A DNA stretch of 64,000 bases from Alphaproteobacteria bacterium Ga0077535 (GCA_001464425.1 LNEK01000012.1:117467-181466); one strand, 5' to 3'; positions 51,462 through 61,177 are shown, counted from the first letter of the stretch. Made by a program: numbers and translations. Notes: a model not told the origin generated them from the letters alone.

Positions 51462-52178
51462 CTAGCCTATGAGATGGTAGGCCAACGCCGTGGCGCCTGC
51501 GACAATCAGAGCGCCGACGAGCACAATCAATCCATCCTTGAAGAAGAGGCCCAGACCGATATTTGAGACGGCTAGGCCCGGCACTACGGGCCCCAGCGGC
51601 ACGAGACCAAGCGGAAACGTCGCGAGCGCTGCAACAGCGCATAACAACCCCGCTAGGTTCATGCTCGGCTTTTCCACGAGTACGGTCAGACGCGGCTTTA
51701 GCAACGCGTCCAAGGTGTGTGCGGCGCCGCGTAATCTGGCTACGGCATCTTCAACAGACGCGCGGTGAATGCGCACATCAAGCAAGGCCGAGGGAAGCCA
51801 GAGGTGCTGTGCCGAGAAGGTCATCTGCATCGCCACAAGCAGCGTTATTGCCGCCACAAACCAATTAGCGCCCGGCAGCACGGTGAGCGGAGATATCGAA
51901 ACGACGCCCAGGAGCAATAAAAGCGCCCCATACGAACGACTGCCGACGGCGGCAATGATGTCGCGCACCGTGACATCACGCAGATCGCCTACGTTATGGT
52001 TGGAAGCTTGTGCGGCGATGGTGTCGAGCAGGTGCGTGAACGTTGGCCGAGGAGCGGCTGTATTGTGCCGCTTGACGTGCCGCCGAGGGGGAGACAAGCT
52101 CAACCTTAGCTTACGCGCTTGAATATTCGACCGCGCCGCGTGGTGCGACCGGCTTCTCTTGCTCCCGCTCGCGCACAT
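51462..52178 (-). CDS. exoD: ExoD-family exopolysaccharide synthesis protein
   Basis: A 238-residue protein. The first 45 residues are basic and unlike the family, so the true start may be further in. The ExoD core follows: LRDVTVRDIIAAVGSRSYGA, LLLLGVVSISPLTVLPGANW, and a C-terminal helix pair. ExoD proteins affect exopolysaccharide production and alkali tolerance in rhizobia; their biochemistry is unknown. It lies far from the polysaccharide locus at 6-19 kb. Confidence 0.85.
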   Translation of the reverse strand: MCASGSKRSRSHHAARSNIQARKLRLSLSPPRRHVKRHNTAAPRPTFTHLLDTIAAQASNHNVGDLRDVTVRDIIAAVGSRSYGALLLLLGVVSISPLTVLPGANWFVAAITLLVAMQMTFSAQHLWLPSALLDVRIHRASVEDAVARLRGAAHTLDALLKPRLTVLVEKPSMNLAGLLCAVAALATFPLGLVPLGPVVPGLAVSNIGLGLFFKDGLIVLVGALIVAGATALAYHLIG

Positions 52179-52251
52179 AAGACGAATTTGGGCGAGAACA
52201 GTGTCAATCAGAGTGACTTCCTAGCGACCGCATTGGAGCGACTTGGACAGT

Positions 52252-52416
52252 TTACATCTGCGTGATCGAGCCAACCGCCAGCAGAGTTATCACGCAGGCC
52301 CATAAGCAGATGACGGGCGCAACAACGAGCCAGTCTCTTTGGGTGACGCGCAGCGTCCGCCGAGTCAAAGTTGCTTCATGCTCCGGGTAGGAGGCGGCAG
52401 TTTGGGATAGAGCCAT
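52252..52416 (-). CDS. Small single-span membrane protein
   Basis: A 54-residue protein starting MALSQTAASYPEHEATLTRR, with one membrane helix (WLVVAPVICLWACVITLLAV) and GGAG eight bases before the ATG. The start codon and ribosome site make it credible. No family. Located among stress and respiration genes. Confidence 0.6.
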   Translation of the reverse strand: MALSQTAASYPEHEATLTRRTLRVTQRDWLVVAPVICLWACVITLLAVGSITQM

Positions 52417-52681
52417 GATTATGTCTCCTGCGGAGCACAGGATGGGGCGCGCGGTCTGGAGAGGTTTGCGTTCGATCAAGCCGGTGAAGATGCCGCAATG
52501 GCCATCTTCGGCGAACCTAAGCCGAATTGGCGAGCAGGGCGTCAATGGCTTGTTGGAGCGCGCAGGCCGTTTTTGAGACCGGCGCGCGTCTGGCCGCGCT
52601 GATGATCGCGAGCGGCAATCGGAGCGAGATCGCCGGCAGGGCATTTGACATGCGAGACGACGGCCCGAGAGCCGGAGGAAC

Positions 52682-53503
52682 CTAGTGCGACATCAACACA
52701 GGTACCCTAGCCTTATCGAGTGCTTCCCGAGTGACGCCGCCGACAATCCGCTCAAGCAGCCGTGGGGTGCCATAACCGCCCATGACGACCAGGTTGGCGT
52801 CGAGCGCTTCAGCTTGGCCGAATAGGGTTGCGCCATCACTGAAACCGAGTTTACCGACGTGTCGTAGTTCCGCATGTTTGCCGCGCTTGTTCATGTGCGC
52901 GACAACAGATTGCGCGGAAGCATCTGCCCGCGTGCGCGTTTCGCCCAAGGCCACGCAAACTACCGTGATGCTCGTGGCCTGGTCCAAGAAAACTGTTGCA
53001 TCGCCGAGTGCTCGCGCTGCTTCACGCGAGCCGTTCCAACCCACAACCACATTGCCGCCGATCCAATCACCACGCCAATTCGGGGGGATGAGAAGGAGCG
53101 GCCGGCCAGAGCCGAACAATACGGCTTCGGCCATCGCAACGCGCATATCCGCCAGCGGCGCCTGGCCGGGGCGCAGCATGATGGTGAGATCGGCGAGCTG
53201 TGCTTCACTGTTCAAACTGGCGCCTGCGCCACTGGCGGATACACAAATCTCGCGGACTTCGAATTCTCGCGGTGCGCGCTTTACGCTTTGTTCTACGAAG
53301 CCGCGGTGCATCTGGTCTAGCGAATGGCTCAAGGCACTGCGCTCCACCGGGCCTTCGATTCTAACGTTATGCGCAGGTTCAACTTCGACAACGAGCGCCT
53401 TGATCCGTGCGCCGCTGAATTCAGCTACCGCTTCGGCTGCCGCCAACACGACTCCGTCTGCCTCAAGTGAAAAAATCGGACATAGAATATCGCGAATGGC
53501 CAT
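52682..53503 (-). CDS. Universal stress protein, tandem UspA type
   Basis: A 273-residue protein. The second half is a good UspA domain (VVVGWNGSREAARALGDAT, then LVVMGGYGTPRLLERIVGGV with the G-2x-G-9x-G(S/T)-like nucleotide loop). The first half is degenerate. The ATG at 53503 follows GGAG. Tandem Usp proteins respond to starvation or low oxygen; the neighbouring cydB and cytochrome c genes fit a redox-stress context. Confidence 0.88.
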   Translation of the reverse strand: MAIRDILCPIFSLEADGVVLAAAEAVAEFSGARIKALVVEVEPAHNVRIEGPVERSALSHSLDQMHRGFVEQSVKRAPREFEVREICVSASGAGASLNSEAQLADLTIMLRPGQAPLADMRVAMAEAVLFGSGRPLLLIPPNWRGDWIGGNVVVGWNGSREAARALGDATVFLDQATSITVVCVALGETRTRADASAQSVVAHMNKRGKHAELRHVGKLGFSDGATLFGQAEALDANLVVMGGYGTPRLLERIVGGVTREALDKARVPVLMSH

Positions 53504-53641
53504 TTCTGTATCTCCAGACCCTGACGCGTCCATCGCTTGCCAGCAGGGAAGTCCAACGGGAGTAATCCTATATCAAGAAACGAGGCCCGTTGCGTGGACG
53601 CAAGAGTGTAGCAGTGGACCGCATAGCGGATGAGTTGGCCG

Positions 53642-54670
53642 TCAAGCAGACCTGTTCATCGCTTCATTGCGCACCCGCCACCTCACGAAACTCACGGCGG
53701 AGAAGATGGCGAGGCCAAGAGTTAAGGCCGCCGTCCAAAGCAAGTACAAACGTAACTCCTGGATGTCGGCAGCTGATTGCGCCGCCGAAAACCCATAAGG
53801 AACTACGAATGGCCAGACGCTTGCCGCCAGGCCCGCATATCCCGCCATGAGCGCTGCAAGTCCGCCGAGGAATGGCCAGGGCGAGCCGACCCTCTCTGCG
53901 CACAGGTAAGAACACATCAGGCCGGCCAAAGCGGCGGCCGGCAAGGGGGAGAGAGGCAAGAAGTAGGCCCAATCGACGCCGTCAAGGGAGAGGCCCCAAC
54001 GTGCGCTTACGATGGTATGCAGAAACAGTGTGGCTACGCTGATTGCGGCCATTGCAAATGCCGAGGCAATCGAAAGCGGCTGTAGGAGCGCCCGGCTTCG
54101 TTCTGCTACTCGGGCCACCCCTTGCCACGCGAGCCACGCGGCTCCGAGCAACCCGTATCCGATTGCAAGGGCCACCGCCACAAGCAGCGAGAACAACGAA
54201 ATCCAGTTGAACCATCCCCCGAGCAACTCTCCTCCCGCAATAGAAAAGCCTCGCAGAAATCCGCCCAAGGAAAAGCCTTGCGCCAGCGTCGCGAGCAAGG
54301 ATGCGATCGCAAAGATCTTCGACCAGCGGCGTTCAGCCAGGTCATCTGCTGATTTTCGAAATGCTGCCGCTGTTTTCCGTATGGCCAACGCTGCCACTAG
54401 CATAACAATGGGGACCGCCAAGCCTTCTGCCAGCACTCTGAATGGGAACGGAAAGGCGAAGAACATAACGACCGCAGCCGCGATGATCCACCATTCACTG
54501 CTTAAGCGAGCCGCAGCAGTTAACTGAAGGATCGAGTCACGATCAGCACGATCCGTGCGATACATGCAAAGTGTGCCCGCGCCCAAGTCAAAGCTGTTGA
54601 GCAGGACGTAGCCGCCCACCAACAGCATGACGGCGACGGCGGCGAGGGCTGGCAAATCGGCGGCATTCAT
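53642..54670 (-). CDS. cydB: Cytochrome bd oxidase subunit II-like protein without CydA
   Basis: A 342-residue protein with about nine membrane helices. CydB-like features are YVLLNSFDLGAGTL near residue 25 (family: GFDLG), EWWIIAAAVVMFFAFPFPF and GGFLRGFSIAGGELLGGWFN. No gene for subunit I, which carries the heme sites, lies beside it on either side, and cydB normally follows cydA. It may pair with a distant CydA or serve another role. The start at 54670 is an ATG. Confidence 0.78.
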   Translation of the reverse strand: MNAADLPALAAVAVMLLVGGYVLLNSFDLGAGTLCMYRTDRADRDSILQLTAAARLSSEWWIIAAAVVMFFAFPFPFRVLAEGLAVPIVMLVAALAIRKTAAAFRKSADDLAERRWSKIFAIASLLATLAQGFSLGGFLRGFSIAGGELLGGWFNWISLFSLLVAVALAIGYGLLGAAWLAWQGVARVAERSRALLQPLSIASAFAMAAISVATLFLHTIVSARWGLSLDGVDWAYFLPLSPLPAAALAGLMCSYLCAERVGSPWPFLGGLAALMAGYAGLAASVWPFVVPYGFSAAQSAADIQELRLYLLWTAALTLGLAIFSAVSFVRWRVRNEAMNRSA

Positions 54671-54969
54671 GGCTTGAACAGTACGAGTATCGATGCTGGG
54701 TTCTTTGATCGGTCGCAAGAACCGTTGCGCTGACCGGTTGAACTCACCAATCGACTAGGCCTCTCCGCGAAATCGGCGCTACAGCCCACGCGATAGCATG
54801 CGTCAGCGCCTTGCGGATCATACCAGGCCATTTCCGCATGGCGAGTTTTCGTTCTGGGCGAGAACAGATAGTTGGCATCCTTGCCGCCTCGGAAGTGTAC
54901 AAACGCGTCGGCGCGCCTCGTCAGTTCGGGCTGTTAGGACGCGTCGGTAGTCATGAGAGGAGTGCGTAA

Positions 54970-55296
54970 ATGCCGAATGCCGATGCAGCTAGAGCTAGTC
55001 TGGAACAACAACTCGCGGAACTTAAGGAGCGGCAGAAGCGGATCTCCCTGGAGCTGGCCGAACCCCTCAACCGTGACCTGTCCGAGCAAGCGGTGGAATT
55101 GGAAGACGATGAGTCCCTCGAAGGACAGGCCGCGTTGATCAGCCGCGAGATTGTTTCCGTGAACCGGGCGCTGCTGCGTATCGAACAAGGCAGTTATGGA
55201 GAATGTGTGCGTTGCGGCGATGGGATCGCTCCCAAGCGTCTTGAAGCGCGTCCGGAAGCGGCGCTCTGCTTCGCCTGCGCTAACAGCGAGCGGTAA
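54970..55296 (+). CDS. DksA/TraR-type zinc-finger protein
   Basis: A 108-residue protein. A long N-terminal coiled coil (LEQQLAELKERQKRISLELA) is followed by a CxxC-17-CxxC zinc finger (GECVRCGDGIAPKRLEARPE, LCFACANSE). The coiled coil bears acidic residues at its tip (LEDDES). Such short DksA relatives bind in the RNA polymerase secondary channel and shift transcription in stress. AGGAG lies before the ATG. Confidence 0.9.
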   Translation: MPNADAARASLEQQLAELKERQKRISLELAEPLNRDLSEQAVELEDDESLEGQAALISREIVSVNRALLRIEQGSYGECVRCGDGIAPKRLEARPEAALCFACANSER

Positions 55297-55322
55297 CCTT
55301 GCTCTGGATCGGGGCCCGACGC

Positions 55323-55724
55323 TCATCGCTCCGGACCTTGCTGGTTCGGTGATCTGATCGAATAAAGGTACTCGACCAAAGCATCTGCGCCGCGTGGGCC
55401 CATATGGAACAGAGGCATGTCAGGGTGACCAACCCGAACTCCGATCATCAGATTTCCGGTGAGAGCGGCCGAGTCATAACGCTCAAGCACGCTGCGTAGT
55501 GGTGGGGCGTCCGGCCGTGAACTCGCGTCCGCTGGCCCGACCGCATGACAGCTCCCGCACTGGCTTGTAGCGATCTGGCGACCTTCCTCAATCAGTGCCG
55601 TCCTCTCGGCAGGCGTCAGAGGTTCAAACCGGGGCTGCGCTCGGGTTGTGCACGCGGCGGCCGCAAGCGCTACGAACGAAAGGGCCATGAGCGTAAGAGC
55701 CTTCGGCATAAGGCGAATGTGCAT
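55323..55724 (-). CDS. Monoheme cytochrome c
   Basis: A 133-residue exported protein. The signal is MHIRLMPKALTLMALSFVAL with ALAAAAC, possibly a lipoprotein. The heme site is CGSCH near residue 55, and the distal Met is in MPLFHMGPRG. A start at 55709 is also possible. Typical soluble or anchored class I cytochrome c, an electron carrier. Convergent with the DksA-like gene. Confidence 0.88.
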   Translation of the reverse strand: MHIRLMPKALTLMALSFVALAAAACTTRAQPRFEPLTPAERTALIEEGRQIATSQCGSCHAVGPADASSRPDAPPLRSVLERYDSAALTGNLMIGVRVGHPDMPLFHMGPRGADALVEYLYSIRSPNQQGPER

Positions 55725-55960
55725 GACGGCAGCCTGATCGCCTTGATCCTCCGCAATGACCGCTAACGGCGAGATCACGCCATTGCTGCGGGGCTAAGCC
55801 ACTGACCGGATTGAATCAACCACGCCCGTCGAGCAAAATTGTTGGGGCAGGGTGTGATGAAGTCAGCGCCGGCATAGCCTGAGATGTCAGTGCGTCTTGA
55901 TAAATCGTCAGATATGATTTGAACGTGCGGGCCGCTCAATTTCAACTTTGCCGGGCGCGA

Positions 55961-56299
55961 TCAAATCTCCTCGCGCGGTATGTGAAGCGAGAGCTCGATA
56001 CTGTCATGGAGGATGCGATGGATCTTCACTTCGTCCGAGGTCTCTGAATAGAGAAGAAAATGGCGCCCTCTGCGGCCGCGCTTGCGCATGTGCAGGGTTC
56101 GCACGCCTTTTGCGATCTCGTCGCGCGCAATGCTTCTGGAAGGAGATTTCAGCGCGGCGAGTTCATCAATGGTATCAAGGACCGCCTCGATATAGCTCTC
56201 AGCCTGAGAGGGGCCAAATTTCTCTGCGGTCCAGGCCGCGATCGTGTCGAGGTCAGTTTGCGCCGCCTTCGCTAAAGAGAGACGTCGGCTTTGCCGCAT
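55961..56299 (-). CDS. parE: ParE/RelE-superfamily toxin
   Basis: A 112-residue toxin overlapping the antitoxin stop (ATGA). The ParE pattern is present: LSLAKAAQTDLDTIAAWTAE, then TLHMRKRGRRGRHFLLYSE and VKIHRILHDSIEL. ParE toxins inhibit gyrase; RelE relatives cleave mRNA, and the sequence is nearer ParE. Its last codons and flank recur at 35711. Confidence 0.88.
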   Translation of the reverse strand: MRQSRRLSLAKAAQTDLDTIAAWTAEKFGPSQAESYIEAVLDTIDELAALKSPSRSIARDEIAKGVRTLHMRKRGRRGRHFLLYSETSDEVKIHRILHDSIELSLHIPREEI

Positions 56300-56589
56300 C
56301 AACCGCGCTTTGTCTTGGCGATGATCTTGGCGGCGCGGGCGCGCAAGTGTTTGCGCATCTCGTTGGCGTCAGAGAATGTGGTGAACCGGCCGGCGTCAAA
56401 ATCGGCCATGCCGATGCGCGCCGCCTCGCGCAGCGCCGCGAGCTTGGCTGCATCTTCAGCTTCGCGCTGTTCGATAAGGCGCAATCCTTCGCGCAACACT
56501 TCGCTGGCGTTCTGATAGCGCCCGGTTTCGACGAGCGCGTCGATGAGTTCATCCTGACGCTCTGTCAGCACGACGTTGCGAGTGGACAT
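56299..56589 (-). CDS. parD: ParD-type ribbon-helix-helix antitoxin
   Basis: A 96-residue protein starting MSTRNVVLTERQDELIDALV. The N-terminal ribbon-helix-helix (NVVLTERQDELIDALVETG, then NASEVLREGLRLIEQREAED) binds DNA as a dimer; the C-terminal tail (FDAGRFTTFSDANEMRKHLR) masks the toxin. The operator is the inverted repeat at 56603-56619. Confidence 0.9.
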   Translation of the reverse strand: MSTRNVVLTERQDELIDALVETGRYQNASEVLREGLRLIEQREAEDAAKLAALREAARIGMADFDAGRFTTFSDANEMRKHLRARAAKIIAKTKRG

Positions 56590-56602
56590 ATCAAAGTCTC
56601 CA

Positions 56603-56619
56603 ATGGCATAATATGCCAT
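56603..56619. promoter_or_regulatory. parDE operator inverted repeat
   Basis: ATGGCATA-A-TATGCCAT: perfect 8-bp arms around one base, 13 bp before the parD ATG. Expected site of ParD autorepression; also AT-rich as a promoter. Confidence 0.75.
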
Positions 56620-56712
56620 AAGCCAGTTTCGTCAAGATCGCATAGGTCGCGCACTATTCGGTATCCCTTGTGCGCGCCTCCAGTCAGCGCCGGATGACGG
56701 GCCTTGCCCGAT

Positions 56713-56806
56713 CAACTGCCTTATCGGGCGGGCCTCGCAAGACAGTCCGGCTGTTTGGCGATTAAGAACGGTCATTCGAAAGGTTGTGGCAGAAGGGCAG
56801 AGATTG
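56713..56806. repeat. 95-bp dispersed repeat, copy 2
   Basis: Matches 37785-37879 with scattered changes. It lies 94 bp beyond the parDE operator, upstream of that operon, as copy 1 lies upstream of the vapC remnant. Confidence 0.8.
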
Positions 56807-56851
56807 GCCCTAAACAGCCGCTCGCCTCCATAGAATTTAAGGGCGCATCGA

Positions 56852-57346
56852 TCAGGCGCTTCGCCACACCTTGGCTTCGTCTGTGTTGGCGTTCCCGATG
56901 CGAAAGAGGTCCTGAAAGCCGTCACGCGTCTCGACGGCCCTCAGCTCATCCGGTTCAAACAGACAATCAGCCTCGCAGAGCGAGGCCACCAAGCAAACTT
57001 CGGTACCTTGGCTGTCGCGCGAGTGGCGTTGGCCAAGGAAGTCTTCCAATAAGCGCCATGCGCCAAGGTTTGGGCACACCCATGCCGAGCGTCGCACCAA
57101 CGCAAGTTGAGACGATGCATGAAGCCGTCGAAATTCAATGCGCAGTGCTTCGAGTTGAGACACTAAGATGTCAGCGCCGGTCGCTGTTTCGTCTACGAAG
57201 CTGATGACGTCCGCATGCACGAACTGAGGGTGCTGTCGATAGAAGGCCGCAAGCTGGAAGAGCTCCGCCGGACCGATCGCCCCCGAGTACTCATGAACTC
57301 GGATGTCCAGGGCAGTGCAGATTTGCGCGACAACAGGCATAATCAA
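56852..57346 (-). CDS. Hypothetical protein
   Basis: A 164-residue protein starting MIMPVVAQICTALDIRVHEY. Alternating strands and helices (AIGPAELFQLAAFYRQHPQF, VHADVISFVDETATG, FRRLHASSQLALVRRSAWVC) suggest a STAS- or SpoIIAA-like alpha/beta fold. No catalytic motif. Lies next to the diguanylate cyclase gene, same strand, with 138 bp between. Unrecognised family. Confidence 0.6.
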   Translation of the reverse strand: MIMPVVAQICTALDIRVHEYSGAIGPAELFQLAAFYRQHPQFVHADVISFVDETATGADILVSQLEALRIEFRRLHASSQLALVRRSAWVCPNLGAWRLLEDFLGQRHSRDSQGTEVCLVASLCEADCLFEPDELRAVETRDGFQDLFRIGNANTDEAKVWRSA

Positions 57347-57484
57347 CGGAGCAATAGCTGGTTGCGTCTTTCCACCTCGTTAAGCCGAAAGGCGGCGAGC
57401 AACGACAGCTTTTGATTGACACCACCAATCACGAAATACGGCGACTGGGCGCGAGTTGGTCTTCGCGACGGTCGAGCAGCGGCT

Positions 57485-58507
57485 TCAAGCTGCGGATGCT
57501 TGATCCATCTCACCGTCGCAGGTGATGCGATCACGACCGCCGCGCTTGGAGGCGTAGAGGCAGGCGTCTGCACGCGCGATCAGGTCATTTACGCTTTCAA
57601 ACTCTCGGCGTTGGGCCAGGCCGATCGAAAGCGTAATGGCGCCAAGGCTCTCGCCGGTGGATCGGCGGGTAAGACGCTTTGACCGAACCGCGCCGTGTAT
57701 GGCCGCCGCAATCGATTGCGCCTGACCCAGTTCGGTGCGCGGCATGATGATCGCGAACTCCTCGCCGCCGTAGCGGGCGGCAAGAAAGTCTCCCGCCGCA
57801 TGCGTGCGAAGCGTGTGTGCAATGAACTTGATAACTTGGTCGCCCACCAGATGGCCCCAGCTATCATTGACGCGCTTGAAGTGGTCGATGTCGCACATGA
57901 GCAGGCAGAGGTTTCCGTCTCCGGCTGTGGTCTCTTGAATGCGGCGGCGCAGGGTCTCGTCAAAGTACTTGCGGTTTGCCAGCCCGGTGAGGCCGTCGGT
58001 GAGGGCCTGAGCCTTAACGCTTTGCAGCGCAGCTTGCAGTGTTTCGACCTGACGCGAAGATGTTTTCATCTGTTCCGACATTTGCAGGTTTTGATCTGCC
58101 ATGTCGCGGGCGGCCGCGGTGAGTTCAGCCACGAGCGCGCGAAAACCTGATGGATCGAGGCCGCCGTCGAAAGTTGCTGCGGCTGTTTGCAGAGTCTTGG
58201 CCGCAACCGCTTCCGTCAATTCGCGGGCGATGCCGTCGCTTGCTTCCATCACTTGGACAGAGAGCCGCGTATTCGAGAAATACCGCTCGAACAAATCCTC
58301 ATTCACTTCGCTGGTGAACGGCTCCGCCTTCGCGAGGCGGGTTTCGATTTCCGCGCTGAGGGCCGGATTTGCACCTAGTCGATGCACCGTCCAAATCTCA
58401 TAGTTCGCCGGGCTGGTAGGGATCTCATGGCCGCTGAGGACATCGATAGTGTCGTGTGCAAGGGCCGCACCCTCTGATCCTTGAAACTTTGCTAAAACCT
58501 CATTCAT
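57485..58507 (-). CDS. Diguanylate cyclase (GGDEF domain)
   Basis: A 340-residue cytosolic protein. Residues 1-150 are helical and unlike known sensors, ending in a coiled coil (MADQNLQMSEQMKTSSRQVE). The GGDEF domain (about 165-335) opens DGLTGLANRKYFDE and has RYGGEEFAI as active site. The inhibitory I-site RxxD is absent (AAGD in its place), so product feedback at that site is not expected. It should make cyclic-di-GMP. Confidence 0.93.
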   Translation of the reverse strand: MNEVLAKFQGSEGAALAHDTIDVLSGHEIPTSPANYEIWTVHRLGANPALSAEIETRLAKAEPFTSEVNEDLFERYFSNTRLSVQVMEASDGIARELTEAVAAKTLQTAAATFDGGLDPSGFRALVAELTAAARDMADQNLQMSEQMKTSSRQVETLQAALQSVKAQALTDGLTGLANRKYFDETLRRRIQETTAGDGNLCLLMCDIDHFKRVNDSWGHLVGDQVIKFIAHTLRTHAAGDFLAARYGGEEFAIIMPRTELGQAQSIAAAIHGAVRSKRLTRRSTGESLGAITLSIGLAQRREFESVNDLIARADACLYASKRGGRDRITCDGEMDQASAA

Positions 58508-58652
58508 TGAACGCGCACCTTTGGCGGCTAGCGCACGTCACGTGGCTATGATCACGCGCCAAACGGCAGTGCCCGATTAACGAAAGTGACGCGCCTGACC
58601 CAAACTGGGTAAGGGGTTTATCTTGGCCATTGTGGCGGGGTCGCCAGCCAAT

Positions 58653-59120
58653 TCATACGCCTTCACACCCTAACGAGCGCAGGCGTTTGTCAAAGCGCCG
58701 CACGGCCGAGAGCGAATCTTCGGCCGCTTTCTGCACTGCAGGGTCAGCGAGCCGTTGCACCGGGCGAACCTCGCCCTGCGCATCTTCGACGAGGAGGCCA
58801 ATCTCAATCAATTGGTTCACCTTACGCCTCACGGTCTCGCGTGACAGGTCTAAGCGATCAGCAATCGCGTGTCGTGAAATGCTGCCGCGTACGTCATCTG
58901 GTGGCGCTGGGTGATCAATCAGGTCGGGGCGTGCTTCCGGTCCGACCAGGAAACGACGCATAGCCGCCTCATTGACGGCGATACAAATCAAGAGCGTTTC
59001 CAAATCCAATGACGGCGCCGCACCCCTCCAAGTATGAACGACATCGAGAAGTAGCTCGAACGTTGCATAGGTAAGCGGGCGGACCTCGCGGGGTAAGCGT
59101 TCTTCATTCGCGTGGGGCAC
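58653..59120 (-). CDS. Winged-helix transcriptional regulator
   Basis: A 155-residue protein. The DNA-binding part is SRHAIADRLDLSRETVRRKV followed by NQLIEIGLLVED, a helix-turn-helix with wing like that of MarR or Crp C-terminal domains. The front half is helical and may bind a ligand or dimerise. It lies between the diguanylate cyclase and REC-GGDEF-EAL genes and may control them. Confidence 0.75.
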   Translation of the reverse strand: MPHANEERLPREVRPLTYATFELLLDVVHTWRGAAPSLDLETLLICIAVNEAAMRRFLVGPEARPDLIDHPAPPDDVRGSISRHAIADRLDLSRETVRRKVNQLIEIGLLVEDAQGEVRPVQRLADPAVQKAAEDSLSAVRRFDKRLRSLGCEGV

Positions 59121-59278
59121 CGGCTTACTCCATCATAAACTCTGGGCGGAAGTCGCTGAGCTTTTGCACTCGTACGCACGCTGACCCAAAATAGGTCACC
59201 TCGCGGGGTTCTTTTAGGAACCGTTATTTCGGCTTCGTCATGTTGATCGCGATCAAAGAAGTTGGTCGGGGTTCTGTA

Positions 59279-61159
59279 ATGCGCATTTTGGTGGCGGACG
59301 ATGATCGCGGCGTGTTGGCCGCGTACAAGGCCGCGTTTGCATCACTGTCGGGCGGCCAAAAGCAGAGCGAACTCTCCGCAATGGCGTCGTCCCTGTTCTC
59401 TGACGCGGATGCAGCCGACACGGCGCCGGTCGAGACACCCGACTTCGAAGTCACCTATGTCGATCAGGGTGCGGACGCCGTGGCGGCGGTCGAGGAAAGT
59501 CTGCGCGCCGGCTTGCCGTATCAGCTTGTCTTTCTCGATATGCGCATGCCCCCGGGCATCGACGGCAAAGAAACGGCGCGTCTCATTCGCGCGGTGGACG
59601 CCGACATCAATCTGGTCATGGTCACGGGCTATTCGGATAGTTCGCCGCTTGACGTGGCCAAGGTCGCAGGCCCCCTGGAAAAGCTCTATTACGTCGCCAA
59701 GCCCTTTGAGATCGACGAAATCCTGCAATTGGCGCGCGCGCTCTCGGCAAAGTGGCGAACAGAGCGCGAGCTGCAGGCAGCACAGCGCAAGCTTGAACAA
59801 CAGGTAGAGCTACTCGAAGAAGGCAACGCGCTGCTTGCGGCCAGCGAGGCGCGCGCCCGCCACGCTGCGTTTCACGATGTCCTCACTGGCGCGCCCAATC
59901 GCGCTGCGTTTATTCGCGAGCTCACCGACCGCGTTCAGCAAAAGAGTGCGCGCTTCGCAGTGGCCATCCTCGATCTCGATCGCTTCAAATCGGTCAACGA
60001 CAATTTGGGTCACGCCGCAGGCGACGATCTCGTTCGTTCGGTTTGGCGTGGGCTGCACACGGCCTTACCGCCTGGCGCTATGGCGGCGCGCATCGGCGGC
60101 GACGAATTCGGCCTAGTGCTTCCCTTCAACGATCCAACACAGATGCGCGAAGTCTGCGAAAACTTCGTCAAGATATGCACGCAGGATCGAGCCATATTCG
60201 GGCATTCCGTGCAAATCGGGGCGTCAATCGGGGTATCGATTTCGCTGGAGGACGGCGAAAGGGACGCCATCGACATCGTGCGCCGCGCCGATCTGGCGCT
60301 CTATGCCGCAAAGCGCGGCGGGCGAGGCCAAGCTTATGTCTACGACCAGAGTCTCGATGAAAGCACGCGGTTCCGCCTGCTGATTGAAAACGGCTTGCGC
60401 AAAGCGATCGCCGACAACGAGCTCTCACTCGTCTACCAACCCATCGTCCGCCAAGACACTCTGGAAGTGGCTGGGTTCGAAGCCCTTGTCCGCTGGGAAA
60501 GTGAAGAGCACGGAACGATCTCGCCATCGTTGTTCGTACCGATCGCCGAGGAAGGCTCGCTCATCCATGAGCTCAGCGACTGGGTCCTGCCGCGCGCGTT
60601 GGAAGCTTGCAAAGGCTGGCCCGGCCGCTATGTCTCGATCAACTTCTCGCCTCGACAATTCCACCGGCCGGGTTTCACCGCCTATGTGCAGCAAGCCGTA
60701 GCGGCGGCTGGCTTGACGCCAGACCGCGTGCAAATTGAAATCACAGAAACTGCGCTGTTCGACGATGCGCAGCTCGCGGCCAACACGGTCGCGGAGCTCC
60801 ATGCGATGGGTTTCCGCGTGGCGTTGGACGATTTCGGAACCGGTTACTCCAGTCTGTTCAATCTCAAGAACTTCAGCATCGACTGTATCAAAGTGGATCG
60901 ATCGTTCGTGACCTCTTTGGGCAAAGAAGGAAATTCAACCGCCATTGTGAGTTCGATCACCCAGTTGGCCCGTTCGATGGGTTTGACCGTGGTTGCCGAG
61001 GGGGTTGAAGACCAATTCCAGCATCAAGCGCTACGCCTAGCCGGTTGCTCGCACATGCAAGGATATCGCTTCGGCAGGCCGGTCGATGAAGCCGGCGCGC
61101 TTGCTCGACTGAACGAAACGTCTCAACCCTGCGACGAGCAACGCGCTGCGTCCGCTTAG
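59279..61159 (+). CDS. Response regulator with GGDEF and EAL domains
   Basis: A 626-residue protein. A receiver domain (MRILVADDDRGVLAAYKAAF, VFLDMRMPPG with the phospho-Asp, and YVAKPFE with the Lys) carries an unusual insertion of about 30 residues after its first helix (near 30-60). A GGDEF domain follows (RIGGDEFGLVLP near 275). The EAL domain has FEALVRW, INFSPRQF, IEITETALFDD, LDDFGTGYSS, CIKVDRSFV and AEGVE, all metal and base residues intact. Both cyclase and phosphodiesterase look competent. The I-site is absent. The kinase partner may be the CHASE4 protein at 61840. Confidence 0.93.
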   Translation: MRILVADDDRGVLAAYKAAFASLSGGQKQSELSAMASSLFSDADAADTAPVETPDFEVTYVDQGADAVAAVEESLRAGLPYQLVFLDMRMPPGIDGKETARLIRAVDADINLVMVTGYSDSSPLDVAKVAGPLEKLYYVAKPFEIDEILQLARALSAKWRTERELQAAQRKLEQQVELLEEGNALLAASEARARHAAFHDVLTGAPNRAAFIRELTDRVQQKSARFAVAILDLDRFKSVNDNLGHAAGDDLVRSVWRGLHTALPPGAMAARIGGDEFGLVLPFNDPTQMREVCENFVKICTQDRAIFGHSVQIGASIGVSISLEDGERDAIDIVRRADLALYAAKRGGRGQAYVYDQSLDESTRFRLLIENGLRKAIADNELSLVYQPIVRQDTLEVAGFEALVRWESEEHGTISPSLFVPIAEEGSLIHELSDWVLPRALEACKGWPGRYVSINFSPRQFHRPGFTAYVQQAVAAAGLTPDRVQIEITETALFDDAQLAANTVAELHAMGFRVALDDFGTGYSSLFNLKNFSIDCIKVDRSFVTSLGKEGNSTAIVSSITQLARSMGLTVVAEGVEDQFQHQALRLAGCSHMQGYRFGRPVDEAGALARLNETSQPCDEQRAASA

Positions 61160-61177
61160 CACTGGGAGTATCCCTCC

